Below, piece by piece: positions 1 through 7,406 of a stretch of DNA of 64,000 nucleotides (the first letter of the stretch is position 1; each line of letters starts with the position of its first letter). Source of the DNA: Microbacterium sp. LWO13-1.2 (GTDB lineage Bacteria; Actinomycetota; Actinomycetes; Actinomycetales; Microbacteriaceae); assembly GCF_038397725.1 (NCBI RefSeq), contig NZ_CP151634.1, positions 2,604,001 to 2,668,000 on the forward strand. The letters run 5' to 3'. The position numbers were made by a program, and so were the translations under genes. The notes below the pieces were generated by a model, which did no database searches, was not told where the DNA came from, and saw nothing but the letters and a program-made list of their open reading frames with translations.

Positions 1-509
1 CGGTCGACGAGAGTCTCTCCGGCGAGGGCGGCTGCGATCTGGCGAACCAGTGCCCGGGTGCGGGCGGGGTTGTCTCCGGTGGCGGCGACGGTCGCAGCGG
101 TGTCGAAGAGGCTGAGGGTCTCAGCATCCACCCGCCCCTCGATGACAGCCTCGCGGACGATGCCGCCGGCGCGGACGATCTCTCGCACGTGCGCCGCCGT
201 GATCTCCCCACCCTCGAACGCGGCACGCGCGACAGGCAACCAGCCGTGTAGATCACGGGTGTCGGTGAAGGCGTACTCGACGCTGCCCGTGGACACGCGT
301 CCGGCGGCGGAGTACTCCGCGATCATCGACCGGTGGATCGCATCGCGGTGGAACGGAGACTCACGCACATCCGCATCCAGCACCGACAGCCGCTCGTGCA
401 GCAGCCCCGCCGCTCGCGCTTCGAGCGCGGCGATTTCACGCCTCGTCTGCACCCAGGAGTCGAGCAGCACCTGACGCTGCTCGACGTCATCCGGAGTGAA
501 ACTGACCAT
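1..509 (-). CDS. DUF222 / HNH endonuclease-family protein (13E12-repeat type), cut by the window edge
   Basis: Only the first 169 codons are in the window; the rest, including any C-terminal HNH nuclease domain, lies beyond base 1. Reading from ATG at 509 gives a helical, charged N-terminal domain typical of DUF222: an early segment LDSWVQTRREIAALEARAAG, then a VEYAFTDTRDLHGWLPV stretch and a GEITAAHVREIVRAGG stretch. In the family this domain precedes an HNH nuclease, and copies are often numerous in actinobacterial genomes. A near-perfect LexA box sits 9 bases upstream of the ATG, so DNA-damage induction is likely. The family assignment rests on the N-terminal pattern only; the nuclease part cannot be checked here. 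Confidence 0.75.
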   Translation of the reverse strand, partial: MVSFTPDDVEQRQVLLDSWVQTRREIAALEARAAGLLHERLSVLDADVRESPFHRDAIHRSMIAEYSAAGRVSTGSVEYAFTDTRDLHGWLPVARAAFEGGEITAAHVREIVRAGGIVREAVIEGRVDAETLSLFDTAATVAATGDNPARTRALVRQIAAALAGETLVD

Positions 510-518
510 GCTCCAGTA

Positions 519-534
519 TCGCACATATGTTCGA
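519..534 (-). promoter_or_regulatory. LexA (SOS) box upstream of the DUF222/HNH gene
   Basis: The plus strand reads TCGCACATATGTTCGA, which matches the actinobacterial LexA palindrome TCGAAC-N4-GTTCGA at 15 of 16 positions if the centre is ATAT. It begins 9 bases upstream of the ATG at 509 and so overlaps the promoter or leader of that gene. Mycobacterial 13E12-family genes are known to carry LexA boxes, which supports the reading. The divergent side has no gene start close by, since the S4 gene runs in the same direction and ends at 561. Confidence 0.75.
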
Positions 535-560
535 ATGTTGGAAGAGTGAAGTCGGGACTT

Positions 561-929
561 TCAGTCCGTGAAGTCTTCGCGCCCTCGCAGGCGATCGATG
601 TCCCGTCGCTCGCGCTTCGTGGGTCGACCGGCTCCACGATCGCGGAGACCGAGGGCGGCCTGAGGTTCGCGTTCCGGCGTCCGGTCTTCATATGCCGCAA
701 CGGCGACGGGTGCGCCGACACGCTTCACCAGCAGCTGACGAACCACCAGGATCCGGTCGAATCCAGCGATCCTGATGCGCAGCTCGTCTCCGATGCGCAC
801 CTGCTGCGCGGCCTTCACCTTCTCGCCGTTCACGCGTACATGCCCGGCGCGGCATGCAGTCGTCGCTGCGGAACGGGTCTTGTAGACGCGAATGGCCCAG
901 AGCCAGCTGTCGACACGTGCGGCGTTCAT
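561..929 (-). CDS. S4-domain RNA-binding protein (Hsp15-like)
   Basis: A 122-residue protein starting MNAARVDSWLWAIRVYKTRS. The S4 fold covers about residues 5-52 (VDSWLWAIRVYKTRSAATTA, then GHVRVNGEKVKAAQQVRIGDEL), followed by a basic tail (GRPTKRERRD). This is the layout of Hsp15/YrfI-like proteins, which bind rRNA on stalled or dissociated 50S subunits. The ATG overlaps the stop of the upstream lysoplasmalogenase gene as ATGA, so the two are probably translationally coupled. Identification as an S4 protein is firm; the exact RNA target is inferred from the family. Confidence 0.85.
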   Translation of the reverse strand: MNAARVDSWLWAIRVYKTRSAATTACRAGHVRVNGEKVKAAQQVRIGDELRIRIAGFDRILVVRQLLVKRVGAPVAVAAYEDRTPEREPQAALGLRDRGAGRPTKRERRDIDRLRGREDFTD

Positions 930-1600
930 GATTGGGTGCTCCGTCTGTGCAGGGCGAGGAGGGCGCCGCCGACTATCAGTCCTTGTCCGAGCGTATAGGT
1001 CAGCATGATGGCAGGGCTGCTCCACGCAGGCAGGGAGTCGGGCAGAAAGAGCTGAAATGCGAGGAGCGTGTCGCTGGCGAGGAAGAACGCTCCGCCTGTG
1101 GCGATGAGCGGGTGGCACCGTGCGGCAAACGCGGCGGTGCCGGCGAGTACGAGACCGTAAGCCGCAACGGCGACGAGGAGCCCGCCGGTGTGCGGGCCGA
1201 GTGTCGCGATCATGGCGATCCACCAGGCGACGTAGATGACGGTCCACCATGGGAGTCTGCGGCGCTTCAGGAGGCCGAGAAACAGGGCGATGTACGCGAG
1301 GTGGGCGATGCCGAAGAATCCCAGCATGAGGGGCAGCTCGGGCGCCGCGGGGAAGTAGGAGGCGGCGCCGTCTCCGAGCCACGACGCGCCGATGGCGGTG
1401 AGGAGGAAAGCGATCGTTGCCTTCGGGCGCAGTTGTGGAGCTGCGATCAGAACAGGAAGTGCCAACAGCGGCATGAGGCTGAGCTTGGTCGGCGTCGCGA
1501 GTGGATTGTCGAAGGCGAGCAGTGCGACGTGGAGCAACGACATCACCGCGTAGGGAACGAACGCCCACAGGATCGGTGAAAGGAGGGCGCCGCGCTGCAT
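926..1600 (-). CDS. YhhN-family lysoplasmalogenase (integral membrane)
   Basis: A 224-residue, almost entirely hydrophobic protein with about eight predicted membrane spans. The pattern PTKLSLMPLLALPVLIA near residue 35 and the acidic/small-residue motif SWLGDGA near residue 75 are typical of the YhhN/TMEM86 family, which hydrolyses the vinyl ether bond of lysoplasmalogen. The start at 1600 follows a GAGAGG ribosome-binding site; the open frame extends further upstream, but that part is arginine-rich read-through from the neighbouring sequence. It overlaps the S4 gene by four bases. The substrate is inferred; many bacterial YhhN proteins are untested. Confidence 0.8.
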   Translation of the reverse strand: MQRGALLSPILWAFVPYAVMSLLHVALLAFDNPLATPTKLSLMPLLALPVLIAAPQLRPKATIAFLLTAIGASWLGDGAASYFPAAPELPLMLGFFGIAHLAYIALFLGLLKRRRLPWWTVIYVAWWIAMIATLGPHTGGLLVAVAAYGLVLAGTAAFAARCHPLIATGGAFFLASDTLLAFQLFLPDSLPAWSSPAIMLTYTLGQGLIVGGALLALHRRSTQS

Positions 1601-1647
1601 CCTCTCATCGTAGGGCGATCGCGTGCCCGACGGACGTGTGGCCTGGC

Positions 1648-1842
1648 TCACGGCGCGAGGCGCCGTCCTTCGGGTTCCAGATGCGCGCTCAGGATGCGGA
1701 TCGCCTTCGGCCCGACGCCGTGAATCGCGAGCAGTTCCTTCGCAGAGACGCCGTCGAACTGTTCGAGCCTCGTCAACCCGTGCAGCGCGAGTTCGCGTCG
1801 TGCGACCTTGCCCATGGATGCTGGCAGCGCGGACTCGCTCAT
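1648..1842 (-). CDS. Small helix-hairpin-helix DNA-binding-like protein
   Basis: A 64-residue protein. Residues 16-53 read as two helix-hairpin-helix elements: RELALHGLTRLEQFDG, then SAKELLAIHGVGPKAIRIL with the GVGPKA hairpin typical of non-specific DNA binders. It has no other domain. The ATG at 1842 shares a base with the TGA of the upstream acetyltransferase gene (TGATG), so the two are co-translated. Such stand-alone HhH proteins are common in actinobacteria and have no assigned role; binding to DNA backbone is a family-level inference. Confidence 0.7.
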   Translation of the reverse strand: MSESALPASMGKVARRELALHGLTRLEQFDGVSAKELLAIHGVGPKAIRILSAHLEPEGRRLAP

Positions 1843-2420
1843 CAGTATTCGAGCGTGACCAGAGCTCGGCCCGGCTTGAGTTCGGTCTTCTCTGTGAATC
1901 CGGCTTCGACGAACGTTCCCAGCGTTCCGTGGAAAAGGTCGTTGGATGGTTGTTTCTCACCGCCGGTGACGACGGGGTACCCCTCGATCACACGAGCGCC
2001 GGATTCGCGCGCGAACTCGACGGCAGCCCGGAGCAACTCGAGATTGAGGCCGCTGCCACGGTGTTCGCGCCGAACGACGAAGCAGGTGACCGCCCATACG
2101 GTGTCGTCGTCGAAGGGCTCAGTGCTCGCCGCGGCGATGATGCGCGTGCGAGGGATGCGCGCCTGCCGCGTGCGCGGACCGATGCGGATCCAGCCGGCGG
2201 CCTCTCCGTCGACGTAGGCGATGATTCCGGGTGGGGGACCGCTGGCGATCTCCTCCCGGAGCATCTCCGTCCTCTGCGGTGTCGTCGTCTCATTCCAGTC
2301 CTTGTTGCTGAGGACCGGCCAGATGCACTGGCAACTAGCGCCGTCGCCGCCGCCGGTGAGGGCATGCTGAACGTCGTCCCACCGCGCGGTCGTCGCCACC
2401 TCTGTCGTGATCGTCACCAT
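1842..2420 (-). CDS. GNAT-family N-acetyltransferase
   Basis: A 192-residue protein from ATG at 2420. The acetyl-CoA pyrophosphate-binding motif is RREHRGSGLNLELL at residues 117-130, preceded by the strand VWAVTCFVV and followed by the helix AAVEFARESGARVIEGYPV, the standard GNAT core. A CQCIWP segment at residues 30-35 is typical of a GNAT subgroup described only as hypothetical acetyltransferases. The acceptor substrate is unknown. The frame continues 12 codons upstream of this ATG, but MVTITTEVATTARWDDV has the usual GNAT beginning. It is followed without a gap by the HhH protein gene. Confidence 0.8.
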   Translation of the reverse strand: MVTITTEVATTARWDDVQHALTGGGDGASCQCIWPVLSNKDWNETTTPQRTEMLREEIASGPPPGIIAYVDGEAAGWIRIGPRTRQARIPRTRIIAAASTEPFDDDTVWAVTCFVVRREHRGSGLNLELLRAAVEFARESGARVIEGYPVVTGGEKQPSNDLFHGTLGTFVEAGFTEKTELKPGRALVTLEY

Positions 2421-2531
2421 GCTCGTGACGCTACGCCGAGCATCCGACACTCGCAACGCACCAGCCTGTTCGCGGAGGGCCCCGAGGTGAGGCTAAGATA
2501 GGGGAGTTGCCTGCGCGCGAGTGCAGGAGAA

Positions 2532-2608
<77 letters not shown>

Positions 2609-2609
2609 A

Positions 2610-2645
2610 AAAGGCCTGATCAGACGCAAGTTTGATCAGGCCTTT
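2610..2645 (+). terminator. Rho-independent-type terminator after tRNA-Pro
   Basis: A perfect 13-bp inverted repeat, AAAGGCCTGATCA and TGATCAGGCCTTT, encloses a 10-base loop two bases after the tRNA CCA end. The flanking A and T runs are short, so it could work in both directions. It lies just inside the putative island boundary. Confidence 0.8.
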
Positions 2646-2812
2646 GTCGTTTCTTCAGCGAGCTTTGATAGCTGGGCCAATCTGCTTTGATCGCTTGCGA
2701 GCTCATCGGCGTGGAGTCGGCTTTTCGTCGCGCTGTGGCGCGGGGACCCAAAGGGAGCAACCCGCAAGAATCGCATTCGCGTGCTCTGCCGTCGACGCCA
2801 AAATGCCGGTCA

Positions 2813-3012
2813 TCAGGGTAAAAGTTCCTCGTACGGGCGCAGAATTCGGCGTTTGATCTCGCGTAGCTGCCCCTCTGCGACGCCATCAACGGCGAGAGGA
2901 TGAGTCGGTTGAGTGTGCCCACGTGCTCGGGGGTCGTTTGGTTGAGGTTCTCTTGTCCCTCTTCGGTGAGGATGACGAGGGTATGGTGACCGTCGACAGG
3001 GCTTGCTTTCGA
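2813..3012 (-). pseudogene. MarR-family regulator remnant, frameshifted C-terminal fragment
   Basis: The minus strand encodes the wing and last helix of a MarR-type regulator in two frames. One frame gives SPVDGHHTLVILTEEGQENL followed by a TPEHVGTLNRLILSPL stretch, and the other continues with VAEGQLREIKRRIL and stops at 2813. These match the family order (wing DGR-T--LT-EG, then HV--V-RL-F-PL, then --QLREI-RRIL). The DNA-binding helices are missing, as the upstream sequence runs into the transporter gene end. It is a decayed regulator gene left beside tRNA-Pro. The stretch 2646-2812 beside it shows nothing recognisable. Confidence 0.65.
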
Positions 3013-3104
3013 CGCGCGGGCGGTGGAGTTCGCAGCACCGGGGGTGTCGCTCGGAAGCCCCGTGGCTGTGTCCGGGGGAGGGGACCGACGGCCCCCTCCC
3101 CGGA

Positions 3105-4295
3105 CTATGCGTTGAGCGCTGTCGTCGGGGACGTGCGCGCGGCGCGCACCGCCGGCAGTAGCCCGGCGACGGCCCCGACGGCCACCGTGACCGCGACTCC
3201 GATGACCAGCACTTCGGGCGGGATCGCGACGACCCATCCGTTCGCCTTGGCGGCGACCGCCGTGATGATCCAGCCGAGAGCGACACCGGCGATCCCGCCA
3301 TATGCCGAAAGCAGTATCGCCTCGAAGAGGAACTGCTCGCGGACATGGCGCTTGGTCGCGCCCAGCGACCGGCGCAGGCCGATCTCGCGGCGACGCTCGA
3401 GCACCGAGATGACCATGGTGTTGGCCACTCCGATGCCGCCGACCAGCAGCGCGATTGAACCGACGCCGATGAGGAGCCCCGTGAACGCCTGGTCGACGGT
3501 GTTCTTGGCCGCGAGGGCGTCCGAGGGGCGGCTGACCTTCACCTCACTCGGGGACTGCGGGCTGATCGTGGGTGGCAGGAGCGTGCGCACCTCCGCCACG
3601 CGGTCCTCCTCGGACCGCTCGTAGATCATCGTGGGATTGCCCTTGTAGCCGAACGCCTGGCGGGCGATCGGCTCGCCGATGAAGGCGACCGAGTCGAGCT
3701 CGGGCACCAGCGGCGACGAGTCGAGGATGCCGACCACGGTGAACTGACGCTCACCGAGCCAGACGAGCGAACCCGCATTCTGGATGCCGAGTCTTTCGGC
3801 AGCGGCGCGCCCCAGCACGACGGTCGGGAACTGCGCCGTGGCTTCGTTGAGCCACACGCCGGTGAGCATCGTGGTGCCGGTCGCCGCCAGGAGGTCCAGA
3901 TCCGCCGCCGCGACGGTCATCCCGCCGGTGCGCGAACGCTCGATCTCCGCGTTGCGGTAGATGTTGACCTTGTCCAGCGTGCTCGTCGAGCTCGCGTTGA
4001 GTACACCGGGGATCCGTCTGACCTGGGCGACGGCATCCTCGGGCAGAGGCGCCGGCGCACCGAGCATGTCGGTGCCCCCGGTCACCGTGAGCAGGTTGGT
4101 GCCCAGCGCGGCCAGCTTTTCCTTGATCAGCGCCTGGCTGGAGGTCGAGATGCCGATGACCGCGATCATCGCTGCGATACCGATGGCGATGCCGAGCGAG
4201 GACAGCACCGCCCGGAGCGGCCGGGCCCGCAGCCCGTGGAACCCGAGGGCGAACAGGTCGGCGGGGCGCAGGCGGGAACGCCGGTAGAGGCTCAT
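3105..4295 (-). CDS. MacB/FtsX-type ABC transporter permease
   Basis: A 396-residue permease. One membrane span follows the N-terminus (about residues 30-52, AVLSSLGIAIGIAAMIAVIG), then comes a large extracytoplasmic MacB-PCD domain (about residues 53-270), and three spans close the protein in the FtsX domain. The coupling segment ISVLERRREIGLRRSLGATK is the classic MacB/LolC signature. It overlaps the ATPase gene upstream by four bases (ATGA) and is the last gene of the lipoprotein-adaptor-ATPase-permease operon. In Gram-positive bacteria such exporters usually handle peptides or antimicrobials, often under two-component control; the substrate here is unknown. Confidence 0.92.
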   Translation of the reverse strand: MSLYRRSRLRPADLFALGFHGLRARPLRAVLSSLGIAIGIAAMIAVIGISTSSQALIKEKLAALGTNLLTVTGGTDMLGAPAPLPEDAVAQVRRIPGVLNASSTSTLDKVNIYRNAEIERSRTGGMTVAAADLDLLAATGTTMLTGVWLNEATAQFPTVVLGRAAAERLGIQNAGSLVWLGERQFTVVGILDSSPLVPELDSVAFIGEPIARQAFGYKGNPTMIYERSEEDRVAEVRTLLPPTISPQSPSEVKVSRPSDALAAKNTVDQAFTGLLIGVGSIALLVGGIGVANTMVISVLERRREIGLRRSLGATKRHVREQFLFEAILLSAYGGIAGVALGWIITAVAAKANGWVVAIPPEVLVIGVAVTVAVGAVAGLLPAVRAARTSPTTALNA

Positions 4296-4981
4296 TCCGC
4301 CACCTCCCGCTCGTCGGACACGATCTCGCCGTCACTGATGTGGACCCGCCGGGGCATTCCCGCCGCGACGCCCTGATCGTGCGTGATGACCACGACCGTG
4401 GTGCCCGCGTCGTGCAGCTCGCCGAGTATCTGCATCACGCCCGCCCCGGACTTGGTGTCGAGGCTGCCCGTCGGCTCGTCGGCGAGGAGCAGCTTCGGCT
4501 CACCCACCACCGCGCGGGCAATGGCTACCCGCTGGCGCTCGCCGCCGGACAGCTGGCGCGGGTGGTGGTGCAGCCGGTCGCCCAGACCGACGCGTTCGAG
4601 GGCGATCGCCGCCCGCCGACGGCGCTCGCGGGGAGGCATGCCGGTGTAGAGAAGGCCGGTCGCGACGTTGTCGAGCGCGGTGACGCCGTCCGACAGATGG
4701 AACTGCTGGAAGACGAACCCGATGGCGAAGGCGCGCAGCGCGGAGAGCTCATTATCGCTCATGCGCATGACGTCGTTGCCGGCGATCTCGGTGCTGCCGG
4801 CGGAGGCGCGGTCGAGTGACCCGATGATGTTGAGCATCGTGGACTTGCCCGAACCACTGGGCCCGACGATCGCGAGCATCTCACCCTCCTCGATCGTCAG
4901 GTCGACACCGTTGAGGGCCACGGTGGGTGGGGAGCCGTAGCTGCGCGTCACGCCGCGCAGCTGCACGATCGGGGTACTCAC
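4292..4981 (-). CDS. MacB/LolD-type ABC transporter ATP-binding protein
   Basis: A 229-residue ATPase with all nucleotide-binding motifs: Walker [10 protein letters not shown] at residues 40-48, the Q-loop in [18 protein letters not shown], signature [14 protein letters not shown], Walker [13 protein letters not shown], and the H-loop VVVITHD. The long Q-loop region and the DEPTGSLD motif are typical of the MacB/LolD export class. It overlaps its permease and the adaptor gene by four bases each, so the exporter subunits are made in a coupled way. It energises the permease encoded downstream. Confidence 0.95.
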   Translation of the reverse strand: MSTPIVQLRGVTRSYGSPPTVALNGVDLTIEEGEMLAIVGPSGSGKSTMLNIIGSLDRASAGSTEIAGNDVMRMSDNELSALRAFAIGFVFQQFHLSDGVTALDNVATGLLYTGMPPRERRRRAAIALERVGLGDRLHHHPRQLSGGERQRVAIARAVVGEPKLLLADEPTGSLDTKSGAGVMQILGELHDAGTTVVVITHDQGVAAGMPRRVHISDGEIVSDEREVAE

Positions 4982-6066
4982 TTGGCCACCACGACCTTGT
5001 CGCCCTCGGCGAGGCCCCCGCCTGTGACGGCCACCAGGCCGCTGGCGAAGGCGCCGAGCTCGACGGGCACGAGCTTCGTCTTGCCCGACTTTCCGGTAGT
5101 CACCTCGACGGCGAATCCGCCGCCCGGCTGAGCCAGCAGGGCCGTGACGGGAACGAGGAGCAGATCGGTGCCCTTGCTCTGCGTGAGCACGATGCTCACG
5201 GTCACGTTGTCGAGGTCCGCGGCGACGGCCGGGTCATCGAGGGTCAGCGTCACCGGGATCTTCACTGCCTTCCCATTGGCGCCGTCGCGCTCGACCGGCG
5301 CACCGACCGTGGCGATGGTGCCGGTCGTCTCCACTCCGCCGGGGAGCACGACAGTCACGCTCTTGCTCACCGGGGCGATGGCCTGGTCAGCGGTGTCGAT
5401 GTACACCAGGACCTGCTTGGAGGTGCCGGTGACCGAGACGATGGCCGCGCTCGCGCCGGCGCCGACGGCGGCTTTCGTGGACTGGATGCGCACATCGGTG
5501 GGGGAGAAGATGATCCGGCCGTCCTCGATCATCCCGGTCTGCTCCAGGCCGAGCGACTTCTGCCACTTCTTGATCGCGTCGATGGTGTGCCACGTGAACT
5601 GCGCGTCCGGGGTGCGACCGAAGAAGCCCAGCGCGGCGAGGTTCGTCTCGAGCTGCAGGACGTCCGCACCGTTGGTCATCTCCTCGCTAAACGCGCGCCA
5701 AACGGGAAGGTTTCCGTGCAGCAGAATGACGGGGGAGTCGTTGATCCGGAAGAGCTCCTGTCCGGCCGTGATGACGGTGCCGCCGGCCGGAACCCCGGTC
5801 ACGATGCCCGACAGGGTCGTGCCGATGTCGCGGAGCGAGGAGAATCCGAGTGTGCCCTGCGCGCGCAGCTGTTCGGTCAGCTCGCCGCGGGTGACGGTGG
5901 CGGTTTCCACCGAGCCCTTGTCATCCTTGGGTTGCGCCGAGAACGGTCGCTGGACGAGCACGACGGCAGCGACGATCGCCGCGACGACGAGCACGCCGAG
6001 GCCAGTTAGCAGCAGCGCGCGCTTGCGCCGAGGACGCGCGGTGGTCGGTGTGGTGTCCGTGCTCAT
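4978..6066 (-). CDS. Membrane-fusion-type adaptor with peptidoglycan-binding domain
   Basis: A 362-residue protein with a basic cytoplasmic tail (RPRRKRALLL), one signal-anchor span (about residues 20-42) and an extracytoplasmic region. Residues about 55-120 look like a HlyD-type hairpin/barrel start (VETATVTRGELTEQLRAQGT). A PG_binding_1-like segment follows (LETNLAALGFF... TIDAIKKWQKSLGLEQTG), and the C-terminal half is beta-rich. This combination is the usual partner of MacB-type exporters in Gram-positive bacteria, probably linking the exporter to the cell wall. ATG at 6066 overlaps the lipoprotein stop. Confidence 0.88.
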   Translation of the reverse strand: MSTDTTPTTARPRRKRALLLTGLGVLVVAAIVAAVVLVQRPFSAQPKDDKGSVETATVTRGELTEQLRAQGTLGFSSLRDIGTTLSGIVTGVPAGGTVITAGQELFRINDSPVILLHGNLPVWRAFSEEMTNGADVLQLETNLAALGFFGRTPDAQFTWHTIDAIKKWQKSLGLEQTGMIEDGRIIFSPTDVRIQSTKAAVGAGASAAIVSVTGTSKQVLVYIDTADQAIAPVSKSVTVVLPGGVETTGTIATVGAPVERDGANGKAVKIPVTLTLDDPAVAADLDNVTVSIVLTQSKGTDLLLVPVTALLAQPGGGFAVEVTTGKSGKTKLVPVELGAFASGLVAVTGGGLAEGDKVVVAK

Positions 6067-6584
6067 TTGGATCCCACCGGCTGGTTGGCCTTCTCGGTGC
6101 AGGTGTCTACGTCGTCGCCGTTCGTCTCCGGGCCGAACGCCTGTCCCATGCCGCCCGAGCCCTTGACCGGGTCCGGGTAGTCGTAGCCGAGCTCGCGCAT
6201 GCACGAGGCGAAGATCAGCTGCGACTCGAACAGTTCGTCCTCGCTGGGCAGGCTGTCATCGACGGGCGCCTCGCCGACCTCGGCGGTGCACGCCGCGTAG
6301 GCCTTGTCGAACTCGGCCATGTCCCACTGCGAGGTGTCGATGGAGTCGGAGGGCTCGCCGTCCGCGGACGTCTGAGCCAGGTCGAAGCCGGCCTTCAGCA
6401 TGCAGCTGTCCATCGTCTGGCGCCACTCGACGATCGAGGATTCCAGATCGTCCGACTTGAGTTCGGGTTCGGCGCCGCCGGCCGGTGCGCACGCGGACAG
6501 TCCGAGCGCGAGCACCGTGCCGGTGACGAGGGCGAGGACGCCAGTGGTGACGCGACGACTGCGGGGGGTAGTGAGGAATCTCAT
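6063..6584 (-). CDS. Cys-repeat lipoprotein, first gene of the exporter operon
   Basis: A 173-residue lipoprotein with a basic start, hydrophobic core and lipobox LSAC (Cys32). The mature part repeats a Cys-centred pattern: MDSCMLKAGFD, YAACTAEVG, FASCMRELGYDYPDP and DTCTEKANQ. The two best copies share the pattern SCM(L/R)(K/E)xG(F/Y)D. AAGGAG lies 6 bases upstream of the ATG. It leads the adaptor-ATPase-permease operon with four-base overlap, so it is probably a surface sensor or substrate-binding partner of the exporter. No function is established; I do not recognise a named family. Confidence 0.8.
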   Translation of the reverse strand: MRFLTTPRSRRVTTGVLALVTGTVLALGLSACAPAGGAEPELKSDDLESSIVEWRQTMDSCMLKAGFDLAQTSADGEPSDSIDTSQWDMAEFDKAYAACTAEVGEAPVDDSLPSEDELFESQLIFASCMRELGYDYPDPVKGSGGMGQAFGPETNGDDVDTCTEKANQPVGSK

Positions 6585-6660
6585 GGGCTGCTCCTTGGGA
6601 CTTCGGCCGCGGTCGGACGACCTGGCTGATCCCACCTCACCAAACACGTGGTTGCGAGGG

Positions 6661-6680
6661 GGTAAAGCGTCCCTTTTACC
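6661..6680. promoter_or_regulatory. Inverted repeat between the exporter operon and the two-component operon
   Basis: GGTAAA and TTTACC are perfect 6-bp arms separated by 8 bases. The repeat sits in the 156-bp divergent intergenic region, 77 bases from the lipoprotein start and 61 bases from the response regulator start. It is the only AT-rich palindromic patch there, so it is a candidate site for the neighbouring OmpR-type regulator. No experimental or comparative evidence is available. Confidence 0.4.
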
Positions 6681-6740
6681 TTTCTCCAACCTGCGGTCTG
6701 CTTGAATCGGGGCGGAGATCACGGACCGGAGGAGGAATGC

Positions 6741-7406
6741 ATGCGCGTGCTGATCGTGGAGGACGAAGAGTTCCTCGCCGACGCCATCCGCACCCGGTTG
6801 GAGATGGAGTCGATCGCGGCGGACATCGTGGGGGATGGGCATGCCGCGCTCGCCGCAGTGGAGTTCAACGACTACGACGTGGTGCTCCTGGACCGCGACA
6901 TCCCGGGTGTGCATGGCGACGATGTCTGTCGCGCTCTGGCCGCCGACCCGAGCAGTCCCGTCGTTCTCATGCTGACCGCGGCGGGCGCGCTCGATGATCG
7001 TGTGGGCGGGCTCGAGCTCGGCGCCGACGACTATCTAGCCAAGCCGTTCGAGTTCCCTGAGCTGATCGCCCGGCTGCGCGCGCTGAACCGTCGCGCGTTC
7101 ACCGCGCTCCCGCCCGTGCTGGAGAAGCGCGGCGTGCGTCTAGACCCCTTCCGCCGCGAGGTCACCCGCGACGGCCGGTTCGTGCAGCTCACCCGCAAGG
7201 AGTTCTCCGTGCTCGAGCTGCTCCTGCGCGCCGACGGCGGCGTCGTCAGTGCCGAGACGATCCTGGAGAAGGCGTGGGATGAGAACGCCAACCCCTTCAC
7301 CGCCACGGTGAAAGTGACCATCAGCAACTTGCGCCGCAAGCTCGGCGAGCACAGCATCATCACCACGGTCCCGGGGGTCGGCTATGCCATCACAGACCAC
7401 GACTGA
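6741..7406 (+). CDS. OmpR-family response regulator
   Basis: A 221-residue regulator. The receiver domain starts MRVLIVEDEEFLADAI with the acidic pair E7/D8, the phospho-acceptor is D51 in VVLLDRDIPG, and the conserved lysine is in GADDYLAKPF. The C-terminal winged helix ends in SNLRRKLGEHSIITTVPGVG. The start chosen has GGAGGA seven bases upstream; an in-frame ATG 13 codons earlier lacks a ribosome-binding site. The gene overlaps the kinase gene by 23 bases and is divergent from the lipoprotein/exporter operon, which it probably controls. Confidence 0.93.
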   Translation: MRVLIVEDEEFLADAIRTRLEMESIAADIVGDGHAALAAVEFNDYDVVLLDRDIPGVHGDDVCRALAADPSSPVVLMLTAAGALDDRVGGLELGADDYLAKPFEFPELIARLRALNRRAFTALPPVLEKRGVRLDPFRREVTRDGRFVQLTRKEFSVLELLLRADGGVVSAETILEKAWDENANPFTATVKVTISNLRRKLGEHSIITTVPGVGYAITDHD

